The notes under the pieces: model-generated | What the model saw: the letters and a program-made list of their open reading frames with translations, nothing else | The model's database searches: none | What the model was told of the DNA's origin: nothing | NCBI GenBank assembly: GCA_905221605.1 | Contig: CAJNDS010000171.1 | Coordinates: 62,001-126,000, forward strand | Reading direction: 5' to 3' | DNA length: 64,000 bases | Origin: Symbiodinium natans | Lineage: Eukaryota; Sar; Dinophyceae; Suessiales; Symbiodiniaceae | Shown here: positions 9,679 through 20,584 of the stretch, one piece after another | Layout of the letters: each line of letters starts with the position of its first letter | How positions within the stretch are numbered: position 1 is the first letter of the stretch | Translations under genes and position numbers: made by a program

Positions 9679-12010
9679 AGCGGTTGCACCGGAGGGGCAG
9701 GGGCAGGCGCAAGCGGCGGCGCAGCGCCAGCATCATCGCTCGGGGTGGAAGGGTGCATGCTGGCTCGCAAGGTATGGCAGTCAGCCATGCTCCGGCCTGG
9801 GGGGCAGCTTGTGACCGGAGAAGGGCGAGTTGGGATGGCGACAAGGAGGGTAGCAACGTGCTCTCGCGAAAGTGGAGGCTGCGTATACGCGATGCATAGT
9901 GCTGCCAATCCCCGAGGCCTCGTCCGACGAGCGCGGCGGACGGGCGCCCTCCGCAACCGTTGCCCAGGAGGAGAACTCCTGCCAGCCTTCCACCAAATGG
10001 AGTTCGCGCGCCTCGGCCGCGCTTTGGAGGCTTGGTGCGTGCCCCCCTCCGTCTGTGAGTAAACGCACACACATGTTTGGTAAGAGCGGGGAACGCTCGC
10101 GCAGGAGGGGCAACGCATCCGCCCAGGCGGCCCAGTACGCGGACGGCGCCGCGCGGGCAGCCGAAGTCAGCCCAGGCCTCCGAGGGCCGCTGGCAGGGTC
10201 GCCACGTTCCGCGTCAGCTTCGGCGACGCCGCCAAGGCCGCCGACTGTGTACGCACGTTTTGCCCTCATTGGAGGCTATGCCGCATTCGGACTGTACGAC
10301 CTCGACTACGGTGTCGCGGGCGGCCCGCGTGCGCTCGCGTCTAGTCAGGACATACAAATCGTCGAGGAATGCAAGCAGGCTACGGATGGCGGGCTGAGGC
10401 GGCCTTGCACAATGCACGGTGTTGGCCCAAGGCGAAAAGAGCTGGGGCAAGCGGGTCGCCTTGTTCACATCCCTCGCCTTGAGCAACGTCCCGGCAGGAG
10501 CCCTGGGCGTCCCACCAGCAGTAAGTGGAAGGGCCCCCGTAGAAGAGCCTCACGAATGTCTGGCGCCGCTTCCTGGAGGGCGGTGAAGAAGGATGCCCGC
10601 GACATACTATCGGCGCTGCGCCCATCCAGTGAAACGAGGACCGCGTCTTCCTGCAGCTCCAGGGCCGTTCGCACATGCGCTGCCAGGGCATCCGTGCCAG
10701 CGCGTGCCTGAAGCGCGAACTGGTATGGGCGCGTCGCAGCGTCAAAAAAAAATCCGCCGCCCAACTTTTGGCCAAGGCCCGCGCCACAAGGCGGCGGAAC
10801 ACGTCTCCCGTCGCGATGCCGCGAACTCCGCCGTCCGGCTTGCGGAGTCAGGCGAGCCAAGGCCACTGCTGGGATCACATCCGCGGGCACCTCCGCATTC
10901 GCTAGCTGGGTCGCCGCGAAGGCCAGCAGTTCCATAGCGGGCACATCAGCAAGCAAGATTTTGAGATGCTCGGCGCTCATTCCCGACAGTCCCGCTGCCC
11001 CGCCCCGCCGGGCGTCGCGCAGAGCCGCAGCAATGGCCGACGGGCCAAGCTGAACGGACTGGGCGGGGCGCGCCCCCATGACGGCCGCGGGGACGGGTGT
11101 TCGCGGCTGGGGTGGCCGCGCCGCCGTCAGAAGCTGGCGAGCCCTGGGAAAGCTCTCCTGCCCTCACCTTGGTGCACGCCGCCTCTAGATGCCATGGTGC
11201 TGTTCCTTGGGTGCGCGAGGCGGCACGGCGCGCGGAGCCCAGCAGACTGATCCATTCACCACGCTGGAACAACGCCGCGCGCGACAGGAGTTCTCTTCGC
11301 CCTTGCGCTCCCTGGTGGGCCGGGCGCGCGTGCGAGGAGTGAGCAAAAAGAGCTTCCACGCACGCCACGCGGCCATGGGATCAGACGTGGGCCCGGTGGC
11401 GGAGTCGCGGATGCGGCTCAATGCGGTCACCAAAGCGGTTCGAACCGCTGCTCGCATGAAAGGGGGCGCATCCTGCGGCGTGGAACTGGGCACCGCAGCT
11501 CTGCCATCATGTCCACCCCATCAAGGGAAGCCCATGCCGATTCCGGGATGCCCGACCCTGCGTGCGGTGCGGCGTCACAAGAGGGAGTATCCGCCGGGCA
11601 AACGGGAACGCCGTCCTCGCCTTCATTGTGTGGCGGGGAAGTGGGGCTGTCGCGGGCCCGGCGGCGGCGGGCACGCCGGCGGCTTCGTCGAGCCGTGGAA
11701 GAACGCTCGCCGCGGTCCGGCGGGCGTCGGGCGTGCCGCGCATCATCTGCTAACGCCCGTGCTGCCGCTGCTGCTCTGGCGCCAGCATACGTTTCGAGCA
11801 GCGCGGATTGAGCCGCGGCAGTGAGGCAGCCGTCCGGGCCCATGCACATCAGTAATGCAGCTGGCAACGGCAACAGCGCTTCTGGCAACGCAGCAAGCCG
11901 TCCAAGATTTGCGTGCCGGTGTGGCAAAACAGGCATCTGTCCACCATGACGGTTGTTTTCTCGAAGTGGCCCTGGGAAAACGATACAGCGAGGGATCCAC
12001 TTTCCAAATG
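9679..12010 (-). pseudogene. LINE copy A: N-terminal region and reverse transcriptase, frameshifted
   Basis: Pieces in several minus frames line up as one LINE ORF. They are 'AWRAWKLFLLTPR' and 'GRRELLSRAALFQRGEW' (11.4-11.2 kb), 'GGAAGLSGMSAEHLKILLAD' (11.0 kb), 'RPYQFALQARAGTDALA' and 'DAVLVSLDGRSA' (10.75-10.65 kb), 'GCEQGDPLAPALFALGQH' (10.45 kb) and 'AFLDDLYVLTRRERTRAA' (10.35 kb, carrying the RT catalytic Asp pair as LDD). A thumb-like region follows to about 9.7 kb. At least four frame changes make it non-functional. The start near 12.0 kb is where copy B's sequence stops. Confidence 0.65.
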
Positions 12011-13830
12011 GAAAGCAAGCTGTGCAACACGCGTAGCAGGTGGTGGCAAGGGGCACGACCCATCAGCAAGCAACAACGCACTCAGAGCCGAAAGCACGCG
12101 GGCGTCGTGCGCGAGCGCAAACTCACGCGTGTCGGAGGGGGCGAAAGTGCGCAAAGCAAACTGGGCCCGGGGGGGCAGCTGTGTACAGAAGCAGGAGCCA
12201 CGAAACCTGAGTGCCTGGACTTGAACTCCGGCTCGCCGACGGGGGTTGCGAGTAGAACGATTCTTCGCGCAGATGGCTCGAAGGCTGGGTCACCAAACCA
12301 CACACGTGCATCAGGCGAAAGCTCAGCCGTCAGGTGCAATGCCACCGCTGTTCCTGACCACGGTCTTACCCACATTGAGGAGCAATCGAGTGTGATGGGC
12401 GAGGTGGTGCTCAAAGCGACGAACAAGATGCAAGACACGTTGAGGTGACGCAAGCGGGGTGACATCATCAAGGTACGCGAAGACACGCTCTCCGAGGTCC
12501 TCGCGGAGGTCCCGGAGAGCAGGCTTCAAGCCAAAGCCGAACAGAGCGGGGCTGAGGGGATCTCCTTGTTCAACGCTTTTGGCTTGGTGGATGTGTCGAG
12601 TAGCAGCGCCTTGCTACCACACGAAAGTTGAAAGACGGCCCAACCAGAGCCGAGCAAGCGGGAGCAGCGCGGCCGCTGCAGGCACGGACTGGAGTTCCTG
12701 TAGAATCGCCTGGTGGTTGATGCCGTCGTAGGCGGTAGATGAGCAAGGGTGAGGCTAGGATCGCGCGCGCACCGAGCTTGCAAGGCGTGCACCAATGCAT
12801 CCAAACCTGCACGATTGCCAAGAGCGAACTGCTGAGCAGGCACAACCAGCCCACGGGTGCCCCCGTCTGGCTTGCATAGGGCCACAACCCGACCAAGACC
12901 AAATGCCGGCATCACGGCAGCAAGGATTCGCGCTTGTGCCACCTCAATCGATTCGTCGGCATCCAACACCACACGTACTACTTCAGCAGTGCAGCCTGAT
13001 GGCCCTGGTGCAGCCCCTTTGCGGGCCCGGCGCAAATTAGTGAGCAATGCAGTACAGTCAAGCGCAACAGGCGACGCCGGCCCCCATGCAAGCAACTCGC
13101 GGTCACGGGGTCCACATGGTTCAGGGGGGCGGCGATTTGGGTCAGAGAGCTCTTCAAAAGCGGCATCCGCGGATGGAGCGGGATCCAGTCATCCCGCAAA
13201 AAAGCGTGGAACCTAGCCAAAAGCACAGTTTTCTGGACCCGGGCACCGCCGGCACCTGTGCAAAAGCATGCGCGGAAGGAGAAACCAAGCTTCCAGCGGA
13301 GGCTGCACGGGCCCAGCCTGCCCCATAGCGCGGATGGGTCTCCCACGCCCTCTCAGAGTCAGCGTCCAGGCGACCGACCGACGGCAGTGTGCAGACGCAT
13401 CCGGGGGGCCGTGCGTGTACCACGTGACTGCACGCGTGGTCGAAAGTTGGAGGACTTGCCTCGCTTGCGCAAGGCCGTCCTCAGGGAAAGCCAACGCGGA
13501 GGCCGCCAAGCGTTCACGTGGACACTCCAGAAGCTGTGGTGGGGAGCCCTGGCAGCACACCCACCCGCGTGTTCCCTCGCGGAGGTCTATGGTGAGCCGC
13601 ACAGGGTCTGCAAGGCAAATGGCGGGGACAACAAAACGTCAGCACGTGGGGCGGAGGTCCTGGCCAAAAAGTGCACCAAGAGCGGATCGAACAGTTTGCT
13701 CACCACACAGAAGCTGGTTGTCTGCATTGGAAAGGGTTTGCACTCTTGCCGTTCTAGCTCCAAACGCCGCCACATGGCACGCGGGACAACAGCAAGGACA
13801 TCCGTTCGATGGAAAAGCACTACTCAGAGC
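12011..13830 (-). pseudogene. LINE copy B: reverse transcriptase, 5' portion
   Basis: Minus frames give 'AWFLLPRMLLHR' (13.3 kb), 'NLRRARKGAAPGPSGCTAE' and 'VVALCKPDGGTRGLV' (13.0-12.85 kb), 'ERVFAYLDDVTPLASPQRV' (12.48 kb, RT catalytic YLDD) and a post-RT stretch 'ATRVAQLAFHLESGSL' at about 12.05 kb, where homology to this family breaks off as copy A begins. The ORF is split by frameshifts near 12.8, 12.55 and 12.3 kb. RT sequence differs clearly from copy A. Confidence 0.65.
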
Positions 13831-16240
13831 TAGGAAAAAAACGATCAGAATGTCCCCACGCCATTCCCCTGCAAACGTCCTCGAAAAAAAGGACTCATCC
13901 ATCCTTCCTGATTTGTGGCCGCGTTGCAAAGCAAGACTGCCCAGCCTTTATTGAGCGAGGTTGTGAGCTGCAGACGGCCGGCGAGTTGGAGGCGGAGATA
14001 ATTAAGGGCCTTCGGCCTTGTCCTCTATGATGCACTTACGACGCCTCTCTATACATCTCACGTCGTCTTGGGCTGTCTTGCGTTTGCTTCTGGCTTATCC
14101 TGCGCTTCTGCTCCGCAACTTTGCGAGCGCTGGTCGGCTCATCCGGTCCAAGTCCCTTAGCCTTTGATTTTCATCGGATCGTCCGCGGACTTCTCTGGGC
14201 TCCCTAGCACTACTCAACGTCCAGGAGCCACGTCGAACTCGTCACGTTCCGATATCCGAAGCAGGAGCAATCCCAGATTCGCCTTTTTGCTTCCGACTGG
14301 GGCGATTCGAGACATTCGAGTGCACATGAGTTACCCTGGCCGTTCCACTTAGACGGAGAGGGCTTTGAGGTTCCTTGAGGGACTGTCAGCGAACACCTTG
14401 CTGTAGGAGCGTCAGATTCTTCGGACCATATTCGGGGCTCCTGGCTCCTTCCCGAAAGCCCCCGTGTCTCTGTACACTTGCAAGCAGTTCTGCTTGCAGA
14501 GACGTTGCGCTGGTGGTGTGAAACAAGGCCGGCGGCACTGAGAGGGGCCGCTAGGATGTTAATGCTTCGTTTCCGGGGTTCAGACCTTGGGCCTTGGGTG
14601 AGGGAGCTGAAGTGGGGTCTTAAAGAGGCACATGATGAAATACCCTCAGATCACTTGCGAGTCGACGCATTCAGCGCATCACTCCTGGCGTGTGGAGTGC
14701 GCAGGGAAGCTTATCATAACCTACAATTCTGGTGCCCCAAAAACCCCCACTCCCCTTTCGAGTGTAGGCTTTACCACCGGTGACATGGCTCCTCGTTTTG
14801 GGCTGGCCTCTCTCTGCTCCGCTATGAGAAGCCTCCTGTTCCCACTTTGCAGAATCCCCCCCCTCCTTCAGAACACCGCTCCAAAAAGCATTTATCCACG
14901 ACTTACTATGGACATTAGTAGCACCTGAGTCCCGCAAGCCAGCTTACAAGTACACTTGCGAGGGACGAGAAGGTAAAAAAAAAACCTCCTCTGCGCTCCC
15001 CCAAGACACAAACGCAAACGTCGGAACCTCAAGCACCGAGCCAAATACCAAGCCCTCCCAAAAACCGGTAACCTCCCCTCCCTTCCAGGGTGTGGTTGTC
15101 AGCAGGTGCCTCCGCAGCCTCCGGTACCGAGCCTCCGAAGGCCTCACATCACACTGGTCCACGGAGTCTACAGCCTAGGTCTTTCCTCTCTTGGGGCTCA
15201 TGCCTTCGGTGGGTTTGCTGTGGTAAGAGGCTTGTTTTGGTTGACATTACTTAGGGCCTACTTTAGGGGTTGATGTGTGGAGTATAATGTATAAGTATAA
15301 CCCTACTCCTCCAGGCCGCCTTTAGACAACTCGCTTCGAATCGGAGCTCGCGCTCTGCACACAATGCAGTCTCACTCGACATCATACGACAGCGCTCGCA
15401 ATAAAATGGCACACCGGGACCTTTGTCAGAACGGCGATGAGTACAAAGCAATGTGATCTTTGCGACGTATCAGCAATATGTGAATCTGGGAACGAAGAGG
15501 AACAGCAACCTCGTATCGCAAACGTTTTTGCGCAGAGAAGGAAACGAGCAATGTAGTGGCTTAGCGGTTTTCGCCACTGATGCCTGGCATTCTATTGTGC
15601 AGCGCTCCTACTGCGTGAATACTCAGTGGCAGTATAGTATAGTGCTAATACAAAAAGACAAACAGCAGTACAAGACACACAGAAGTGACATACTGAAAAG
15701 CATTGGCACACAAGCAGCTTGTTACCAATCAACAATGCTACTACCATATGCAAACCATCTGCACATGGAATTTCTATATCTGTAGTACCAATGCGGTGGC
15801 ACCGTGATGGCACAATACCACGGAACCCGGCCTTATGGCCGTGGCGCTGTCGCTCATGAGGGATGGCCAAGTACCTGGTCCAGGAATGTGACGATTCCAA
15901 CCCGACAGGATCCAGGGAATGTTTTTTTTCGTTTTAAGGGGCTCTCCTAGGGGCTCTCCTCTTTAGGATATGGGGCTCCTCTTTAGGATTGAGGGACGCC
16001 CTCCTCCCTTTTTCGGGCTTGGGGAACAAAGCGTTCTGCTGTCATGCAAGTGTAGAAAACCAGGAAATGGTAGGTTTGGGAGGGCGGGGCGGGGGCATGT
16101 GTGTTTGTGTATATATATATGGTACCCCCCCCCCCCCAGTGACCTACCCTTTTTCGCCTTGTCTCAAGTCACAGCTGCACTGCAAGCAAACTCGGTGTGC
16201 AATATAGCGTATTTCCTAGGGCGTAGACTAAAATACAACT
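13831..16240. other. intergenic, no supported gene
   Basis: No ORF longer than about 110 codons and no recognisable motif. The only simple features are a short TA tract and a C13-C14 homopolymer near 16.10-16.14 kb and a duplicated GGGGCTC(T)CCT motif near 15.94-15.98 kb. Confidence 0.5.
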
Positions 16241-16260
16241 AAAATCGCATACACGGGACA

Positions 16261-16545
16261 GTAGAAAAACCAAAAATACCAAAACCAAAAAAAAACAAAA
16301 AACCAAAACCAAAAAACCACAAAAAAACCCAAAACCAAAAAAAAACAAAAAAAACAAAACCAAAAAAACAAAAATACCAAAAAAACAATTTTCCGGGACT
16401 CTCAGGAAATCCCTATGAGGCTTCTCCAAGAGTCCCAGAAAATTGGTTTTTTTGGTATTTTTGGTTCTTTTGGTTTTGGTTTTTTTGGTTTTTTTGGCTT
16501 TGGTCTTTTTGGTTTTTTGGCTTTGGTATTTTTGCTTTTTGGCTC
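16261..16545. repeat. long imperfect inverted repeat of CCAAAA-type and TTTTGG-type tracts
   Basis: The left arm (16,261-16,390) consists of ACC/AAAA-type runs. The right arm (16,436-16,545) is its reverse complement in style, GG(T)3-8. The loop holds a second, better-defined hairpin: GGGACTCTC near 16,395 against AAGAGTCCC near 16,428. The transcript could fold into a long stem. ORFs rich in Phe/Gly across it are composition artefacts. Confidence 0.8.
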
Positions 16546-16644
16546 GCCTTCACGGTCACGAGGCAACAACTACGCATTTTTAAGTGTGCTTATGCTAATT
16601 GTGCCATTGCATCAGTGGCAACTGGCCTCACATTGGGCTTTGGC

Positions 16645-16980
16645 TCACTCACAAATCTCCGGCGGTGTCGGAGTCTCCTCAGCTCCATCTCCAAGGTCTT
16701 TCCCTCTCTTCAAATTCCAAGCCTCTGCCCCTGTCTCCGCAGTCGTCTCCTCGGCGATTGGCGCTGCGCATGCCTCAGCCTGCCAGGCCGTGGCATCAGA
16801 AGATGGCTTGACAACATCTCCAGCAGATGGACCTGCGTTTAAGGCCTCCGACTGCTGCTCAGCATCCTCAGCAGGTGGCACACTTGGATCTGCTTCCTGA
16901 GGAGAAGTAGCTCTTCTCAGCGGCCTGCCCACAAGTTTAACAGCTTCGACTTGCTTAATCTTGCTTACATCTTGTTGGGA
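16645..16980 (-). CDS. possible acidic-protein exon, unidentified
   Basis: A minus frame reads as a hydrophilic Glu/Ala/Pro-rich chain of about 110 residues ending at a stop at 16645. It begins near 'QQDVSKIKQVEAVKLVGRP', just after a possible AG acceptor. Composition is more protein-like than surrounding frames, but no family is recognised. The frame also runs upstream to 17154 through a Cys/Arg-rich stretch that looks non-coding. Confidence 0.25.
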   Translation of the reverse strand, partial: SQQDVSKIKQVEAVKLVGRPLRRATSPQEADPSVPPAEDAEQQSEALNAGPSAGDVVKPSSDATAWQAEACAAPIAEETTAETGAEAWNLKRGKDLGDGAEETPTPPEICE

Positions 16981-17489
16981 TGGCAGCGAACAGGATCCCA
17001 AAAGTGAGAAGCTGATCTTCGAATGAACGAGTGCTCTGTGCTGAAGCAGCGTGGAGATGCTGCAAAGCGGCAAAACACTGCAACCTCCCAGCAACTTGGC
17101 ACTGCAAGTACAAGGGAAAGGAGGCCTCCGCAGCCTTCTTCGGCGCAGCAGCAACGCGGCTTCAGCAGGCTAGGCAACGCTTGAGCGTGCACGCGCAGGG
17201 GTACATTAGAAGCGGCGGGAGCGCCTATGCTAAATGCGAGGCCGAATCACAATTGGAGCCCAGATAAATATTGGATGGAAAGGCAGCGGTTGTTTGGGCT
17301 GATGAAGCCGGGTTGTTTACGCTCACTCATCTGGGTTGGTGACGACAAGAATTATCAGAGTCTCTTTTGTGGGAAAACCCCAAACAGTGTAGGAAGCATT
17401 CGAAGTTCCTTTTCAGGCTCAATGCTTGATGATGTGGCATTCTCAGCTGGGTTTCTCAAAATAAGGCCACGGAGATTTATCGAGAATGG

Positions 17490-17925
17490 GCCCCCCCCTT
17501 TGGGCAAAGGGGGGCTTAAGCCCCCCTTTAAGCCCCCCCTTTAAGCCCCCCTTAAGCCCCCCTTCTTGCAAAGGGGTCCCTGCAAAGGGGGGGGGTCCTT
17601 CAAAGCCCCTTCGGGGGGGGGGGGGGCCAAAGGGTCAAAGCCCTTAAGCCCCCCCAGCCCCCCAAGCCCCCCCCTTAAGCCCCCCCTTAAGCCCCCCCTA
17701 AGCCCCCCCTTTAAGCCCCCCTTAAGCCCCCCCCTTAAGCACCCCCTTAAAGCCCCCTGTAAGCCCCCTTGAAGCCCCCCCTTTAAGCCCCCCTTGAAGC
17801 CCCCCTTTAAGCCCCCCTTTAAAACCCCCTTTAAGCCCCCCTTTATCTTTAAGCCCCTCTTTTTAAGCCCCCTTGAAGCCCCCCCTAAAGCCCCCCCCTG
17901 AAGCCGCAACCAAGCCCCCCCCTCT
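17490..17925. repeat. (TTTAAGCCCCCC)-type minisatellite
   Basis: Units of 10-13 bp of the form TTTAAGCCCCCC are strung together with length variation, preceded by G9-12 runs near 17.6 kb. In one minus frame they encode K-G-G-L repeats; this is not taken as a gene. Confidence 0.9.
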
Positions 17926-18365
17926 GTGGAGGGTTTAGGCAGCAGTTTAAGAGGCCCAATACTTGCTGGGCCTTTGGGCAGCAATTTAAAAGGCGTAATA
18001 CTTGCTGAGCCTTCTGCGGAGGGTTTAGGCAGCAGTTTAAGAGGCCTAATACTTGCTGGGCCTTTTTTGGAGGGTTTGGGCAGCAGTTCAAAAGGCGTAA
18101 TACTTGCTGGGCCTTCTGCGGAGGGTTTAGGCAGCAGTTTAAGAGGCCTGATACTTGCTGGGCCTTTGTGGAGGGTTTGGGCAGCAGTTTAAACGGCGTA
18201 ATACTTGCTGGGCCTTCTGTGGAGGATTTAGGCAGCAGTTTAAGAGGCCGAATACTCGCTGGGCCTTTTGTGGAGGGTTCGGGCAACAGTTGAAGACGTC
18301 TAAGAGGCTTAATACCTGCTGGGCCTTCGGTGGAGGATTTAGGCAGCAGTTTAAGAGGCCTAATG
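17926..18365. repeat. 51-bp minisatellite, about nine units
   Basis: A unit of the form GGAGGGTTTAGGCAGCAGTT, followed by TAAGAGGCCTAATACTTGCT and GGGCCTTCTGC, starts near 17,929, 18,017, 18,070, 18,119, 18,171, 18,222, 18,273 and 18,330. Spacing is mostly 49-57 bp. Alternate units share variants (TTAGGC/TTGGGC; GGCCTAATA/GGCGTAATA), hinting at a two-unit higher-order repeat. A minus frame is open through it (17 residues per unit), but no start or function is evident. Confidence 0.85.
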
Positions 18366-18379
18366 CGAGCATCGTGTTT

Positions 18380-18651
18380 GCAAATGGGGGGGGGCTGCGC
18401 CCCCCCCAACCCCCCCGCTTGTTTAAGCCGGGCAAACTCGCGTGGAAGCATAGGAATCATGTCCAAAACAAAACAAAACATGGGGTTCTCGGCTTAGCCC
18501 CGCGCCACGTCACTGCTATGCAAATGGGGGGGGGGCTGCGCCCCCAACCCCCCCGCTTTTTTCTGCCGGGCAAGCTCGAAGCATATGAATCATCTCTGAA
18601 ACGAAAAACATGGGGTTCTCGGCTTAGCCCCGCGCCACGTCACTGCTATGA
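18380..18651. repeat. two direct copies of a unit of about 130 bp
   Basis: Both copies start with CAAATGGGGGGGG-CTGCGCCCCC, which is itself self-complementary, and end with ATGGGGTTCTCGGCTTAGCC plus CCGCGCCACGTCACTGCTATG (ends at 18,521 and 18,651). The unit could be a small non-autonomous repeat; no coding potential. Confidence 0.75.
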
Positions 18652-18714
18652 ACTCTCTGCTCCTTGAAACTCGAGTAATGAACACAAAAAACAAAAGAAA
18701 AAGCGAGCGGGGTG

Positions 18715-18930
18715 GAATTGCCCTTAGGCTCCCCTTTAAAACGAGTCTCACTTCTCTGGTTTCGAAGAATGAAACCCAAATAACAAAACAAGATTCGAGG
18801 GGGGTGGAATTTAGAATAAATCCCTTTCTCTCTCTTCTCACTTCTCTAGTCTCGAAGAACGAAATCCAAAAAACAAAACAAGATTCGAGGGGGGTGGAAT
18901 TTAGAATAAATCCCTTCTCTCTCATCTTCA
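18715..18930. repeat. direct repeats of about 90 bp
   Basis: Two close copies share CACTTCTCTGGTTTCGAAGA, then a GGGGTGGAATTTAGAATAAA end (18,748-18,834 and 18,838-18,922). A more diverged third unit precedes them near 18,665-18,745. Confidence 0.7.
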
Positions 18931-18952
18931 AGATAAAGTAATGTTTAGAGTC

Positions 18953-19176
18953 GCCCTTAAGCCCCCCTTTTTTCAGCCCCCTTGAGCCCTCCCCCTTAAG
19001 CCTCTCTAGCCCCCTTTTAAGCCCCCCTTTAAGCCCCCCCCCCTTTACCTTTAAGCCCCCTTCAAAGCCGCCTTGAAGCCCCCCTTTAAGCCCCCCTTTA
19101 AGCCCCCTTGAAGCCCCCCTTTAAGCCCCCCCCCCCCTTAAGCCCCCCTTAAGCCCCCCCTTAAGCCCCCCCTTAA
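18953..19176. repeat. TTAAGCCCCCC minisatellite, left half of the copia target
   Basis: Same unit type as at 17.5 kb. It ends with CTTAA (19,172-19,176) directly against the copia 3' LTR. The array resumes at 45,804 with CTTAA, so the element inserted inside one array of roughly 300 bp. Confidence 0.85.
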
Positions 19177-19389
19177 TGAAATTTTACAAAAGCGAAATCG
19201 TCTGTTCTATCAGGTGATCTCAGAACTGCTCAAACCAATCAAGCACAATCACAAGCACCAACTCTGCTGTGTGATGCAATCACTCGAGCTCAATGTTTTC
19301 CGACTTGAGCCAAAGTTGTTCGAGCAATCCTCTGTTGACCAATGTATCTCTGTGTGGATACAGTGGTGATCTGACCAATCATCCTAACA
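19177..19389 (-). repeat. copia 3' LTR
   Basis: 213 bp. On the minus strand it starts TGTTAGGATGATTGG and ends TTTCA (TG...CA ends). It differs from the 5' LTR at two positions (near 19,186 and 19,311). It is flanked on the left by the CTTAA target duplication. A short purine stretch (GAGGGA) precedes it on the coding strand, a weak candidate for the polypurine tract. Confidence 0.92.
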
Positions 19390-19781
19390 CGGTCCCTCGA
19401 ATTCGCAATTTATTGCAAATTCGCATCAGGTCAGATTCTCGAAACAATTCAAACTCCATCCAGAAAATATATCAGCATCATTCACTCAAAAGAAGCAACA
19501 ATAGGGCACAAATCAACAGCTCAGGCTCAAATCCTTTTGCACATCGGAACTGCAATGTAAATCTGCAAGAATCCGGCTCAAAAGACTGTACAATGCCACA
19601 TGGAAGCAACATCACATCGTGACGAGTGGCAATGCACCACAGCTGAAGGAGTCAGCCACCGATTCTGCCAATTCCAGTCAGTATATTGCTCGAGGCAATT
19701 CTGAGATCCAGAACCACAGCAAACGATGTTGAATGCCAATCAGCAGCTCATCAAAATTGTTGCACTCCGGCAATCCATCGC

Positions 19782-20507
19782 CTAGCCGATGGTGACGTGG
19801 CTTCCGTTCGGAACCACAATGGTTGTGCCACTGGATGGCACTGCGTCTGGCACCGAGCCACGATGCTCCAATGTGCGGTTGGCACTGCCGCCAATCTCCA
19901 CTTCGTTCATCTCCTCGTCAATGCCACACATCGAAAAGACATCTCTCAATGCCTTGGGGTAGGCAATGGACCGAGTGAAGCCCATCTGAAAGCCAATCGG
20001 ATTCGCAATGGCGTCCTGGTGAATCGCCCACGCAAGATCCAACACCGTGCAGCCCAATTCCACCACAAAAGCCAGGTCCCGCTGCAATGGCGACAATGAA
20101 AAGTCGCTTGCCACCATAAGCGTGGCGGCGGGCACATACGACTGATTGTGCCAGTTGCTTAAGCCCCCGATGAAGCTGGGGTTCTTCGCAATCGGGGCCA
20201 TAAAGGCCTTCGTTGGCCTGAAAAAGACCAATGCAGCGGCCTCGGACCAATGGGTCTCCAAGTGGTTCTGCCTCACCCAATGGGCAAGTTTTGCCACTGC
20301 TCCTTCAATGGAGAAGGCGATGTTGATCTGACAGCATGGGAGGCAATCCCAGTTCATCTCAATGACTCCATCTGCGTCATCGCCATCAATGCCCACCAAT
20401 GTCCTGATCAGACTCAAAGGCAAACAAACAATTGCCCACAAGTTGGACAACGTGTCGTCACAGCGTCCAGCTCCCAATGTCTTCACAATGGTTGTCTGCT
20501 GAACCAA
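19782..20507 (-). CDS. copia extra 3' ORF, distal part, unknown function
   Basis: 241 codons between RNase H and the 3' LTR, where some copia lineages carry an additional ORF. It has two hydrophobic stretches ('LWAIVCLPLSLIRTLVG' near residue 28, and around residues 140-150), several Trp and acidic residues near the C-terminus. It is probably the continuation of the ORF at 20,585-21,100 after a frame change near 20.55 kb. No family recognised; not enough similarity by eye to call it an envelope. Confidence 0.4.
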   Translation of the reverse strand: MVQQTTIVKTLGAGRCDDTLSNLWAIVCLPLSLIRTLVGIDGDDADGVIEMNWDCLPCCQINIAFSIEGAVAKLAHWVRQNHLETHWSEAAALVFFRPTKAFMAPIAKNPSFIGGLSNWHNQSYVPAATLMVASDFSLSPLQRDLAFVVELGCTVLDLAWAIHQDAIANPIGFQMGFTRSIAYPKALRDVFSMCGIDEEMNEVEIGGSANRTLEHRGSVPDAVPSSGTTIVVPNGSHVTIG

Positions 20508-20584
20508 TGCCTGTGGGGCAATGCCGTGTATGAGCCAATGGCCGTCGAAAAATCCAACGCATCACCATGGTTGCCGCGCAACGC

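Larger units (their letters stand above)
7734..13830 (-). mobile_element. nested, decayed non-LTR (LINE) retroelements with restriction-like endonuclease tail
   Basis: Minus-strand reading gives, from right to left: reverse transcriptase of copy B (13.8-12.0 kb), a second and distinct LINE copy A from its N-terminal region to its endonuclease (12.0-8.9 kb), then a RT C-terminal region and endonuclease tail assigned to copy B or to a third copy (8.9-7.7 kb). This order is what insertion of A into B would leave. All pieces are spread over several frames, so none is intact. LINEs of this type carry an RT and a C-terminal CCHH-plus-PD-(D/E)xK-like endonuclease. They move by target-primed reverse transcription. 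Confidence 0.7.

Noticed and set aside
16169-16555. Phe/Gly-rich ORFs resembling membrane proteins
   Set aside because: Pure composition effect of the GGTTTT inverted repeat.
17541-17984. Gly/Leu/Lys-repeat ORF
   Set aside because: Translation of the TTAAGCCCCCC minisatellite; no start context or conserved non-repeat part.
17926-18365. Regular repeats that might be a CRISPR array
   Set aside because: Units are contiguous, with no unique spacers, and diverge gradually; this is a minisatellite in eukaryotic DNA.
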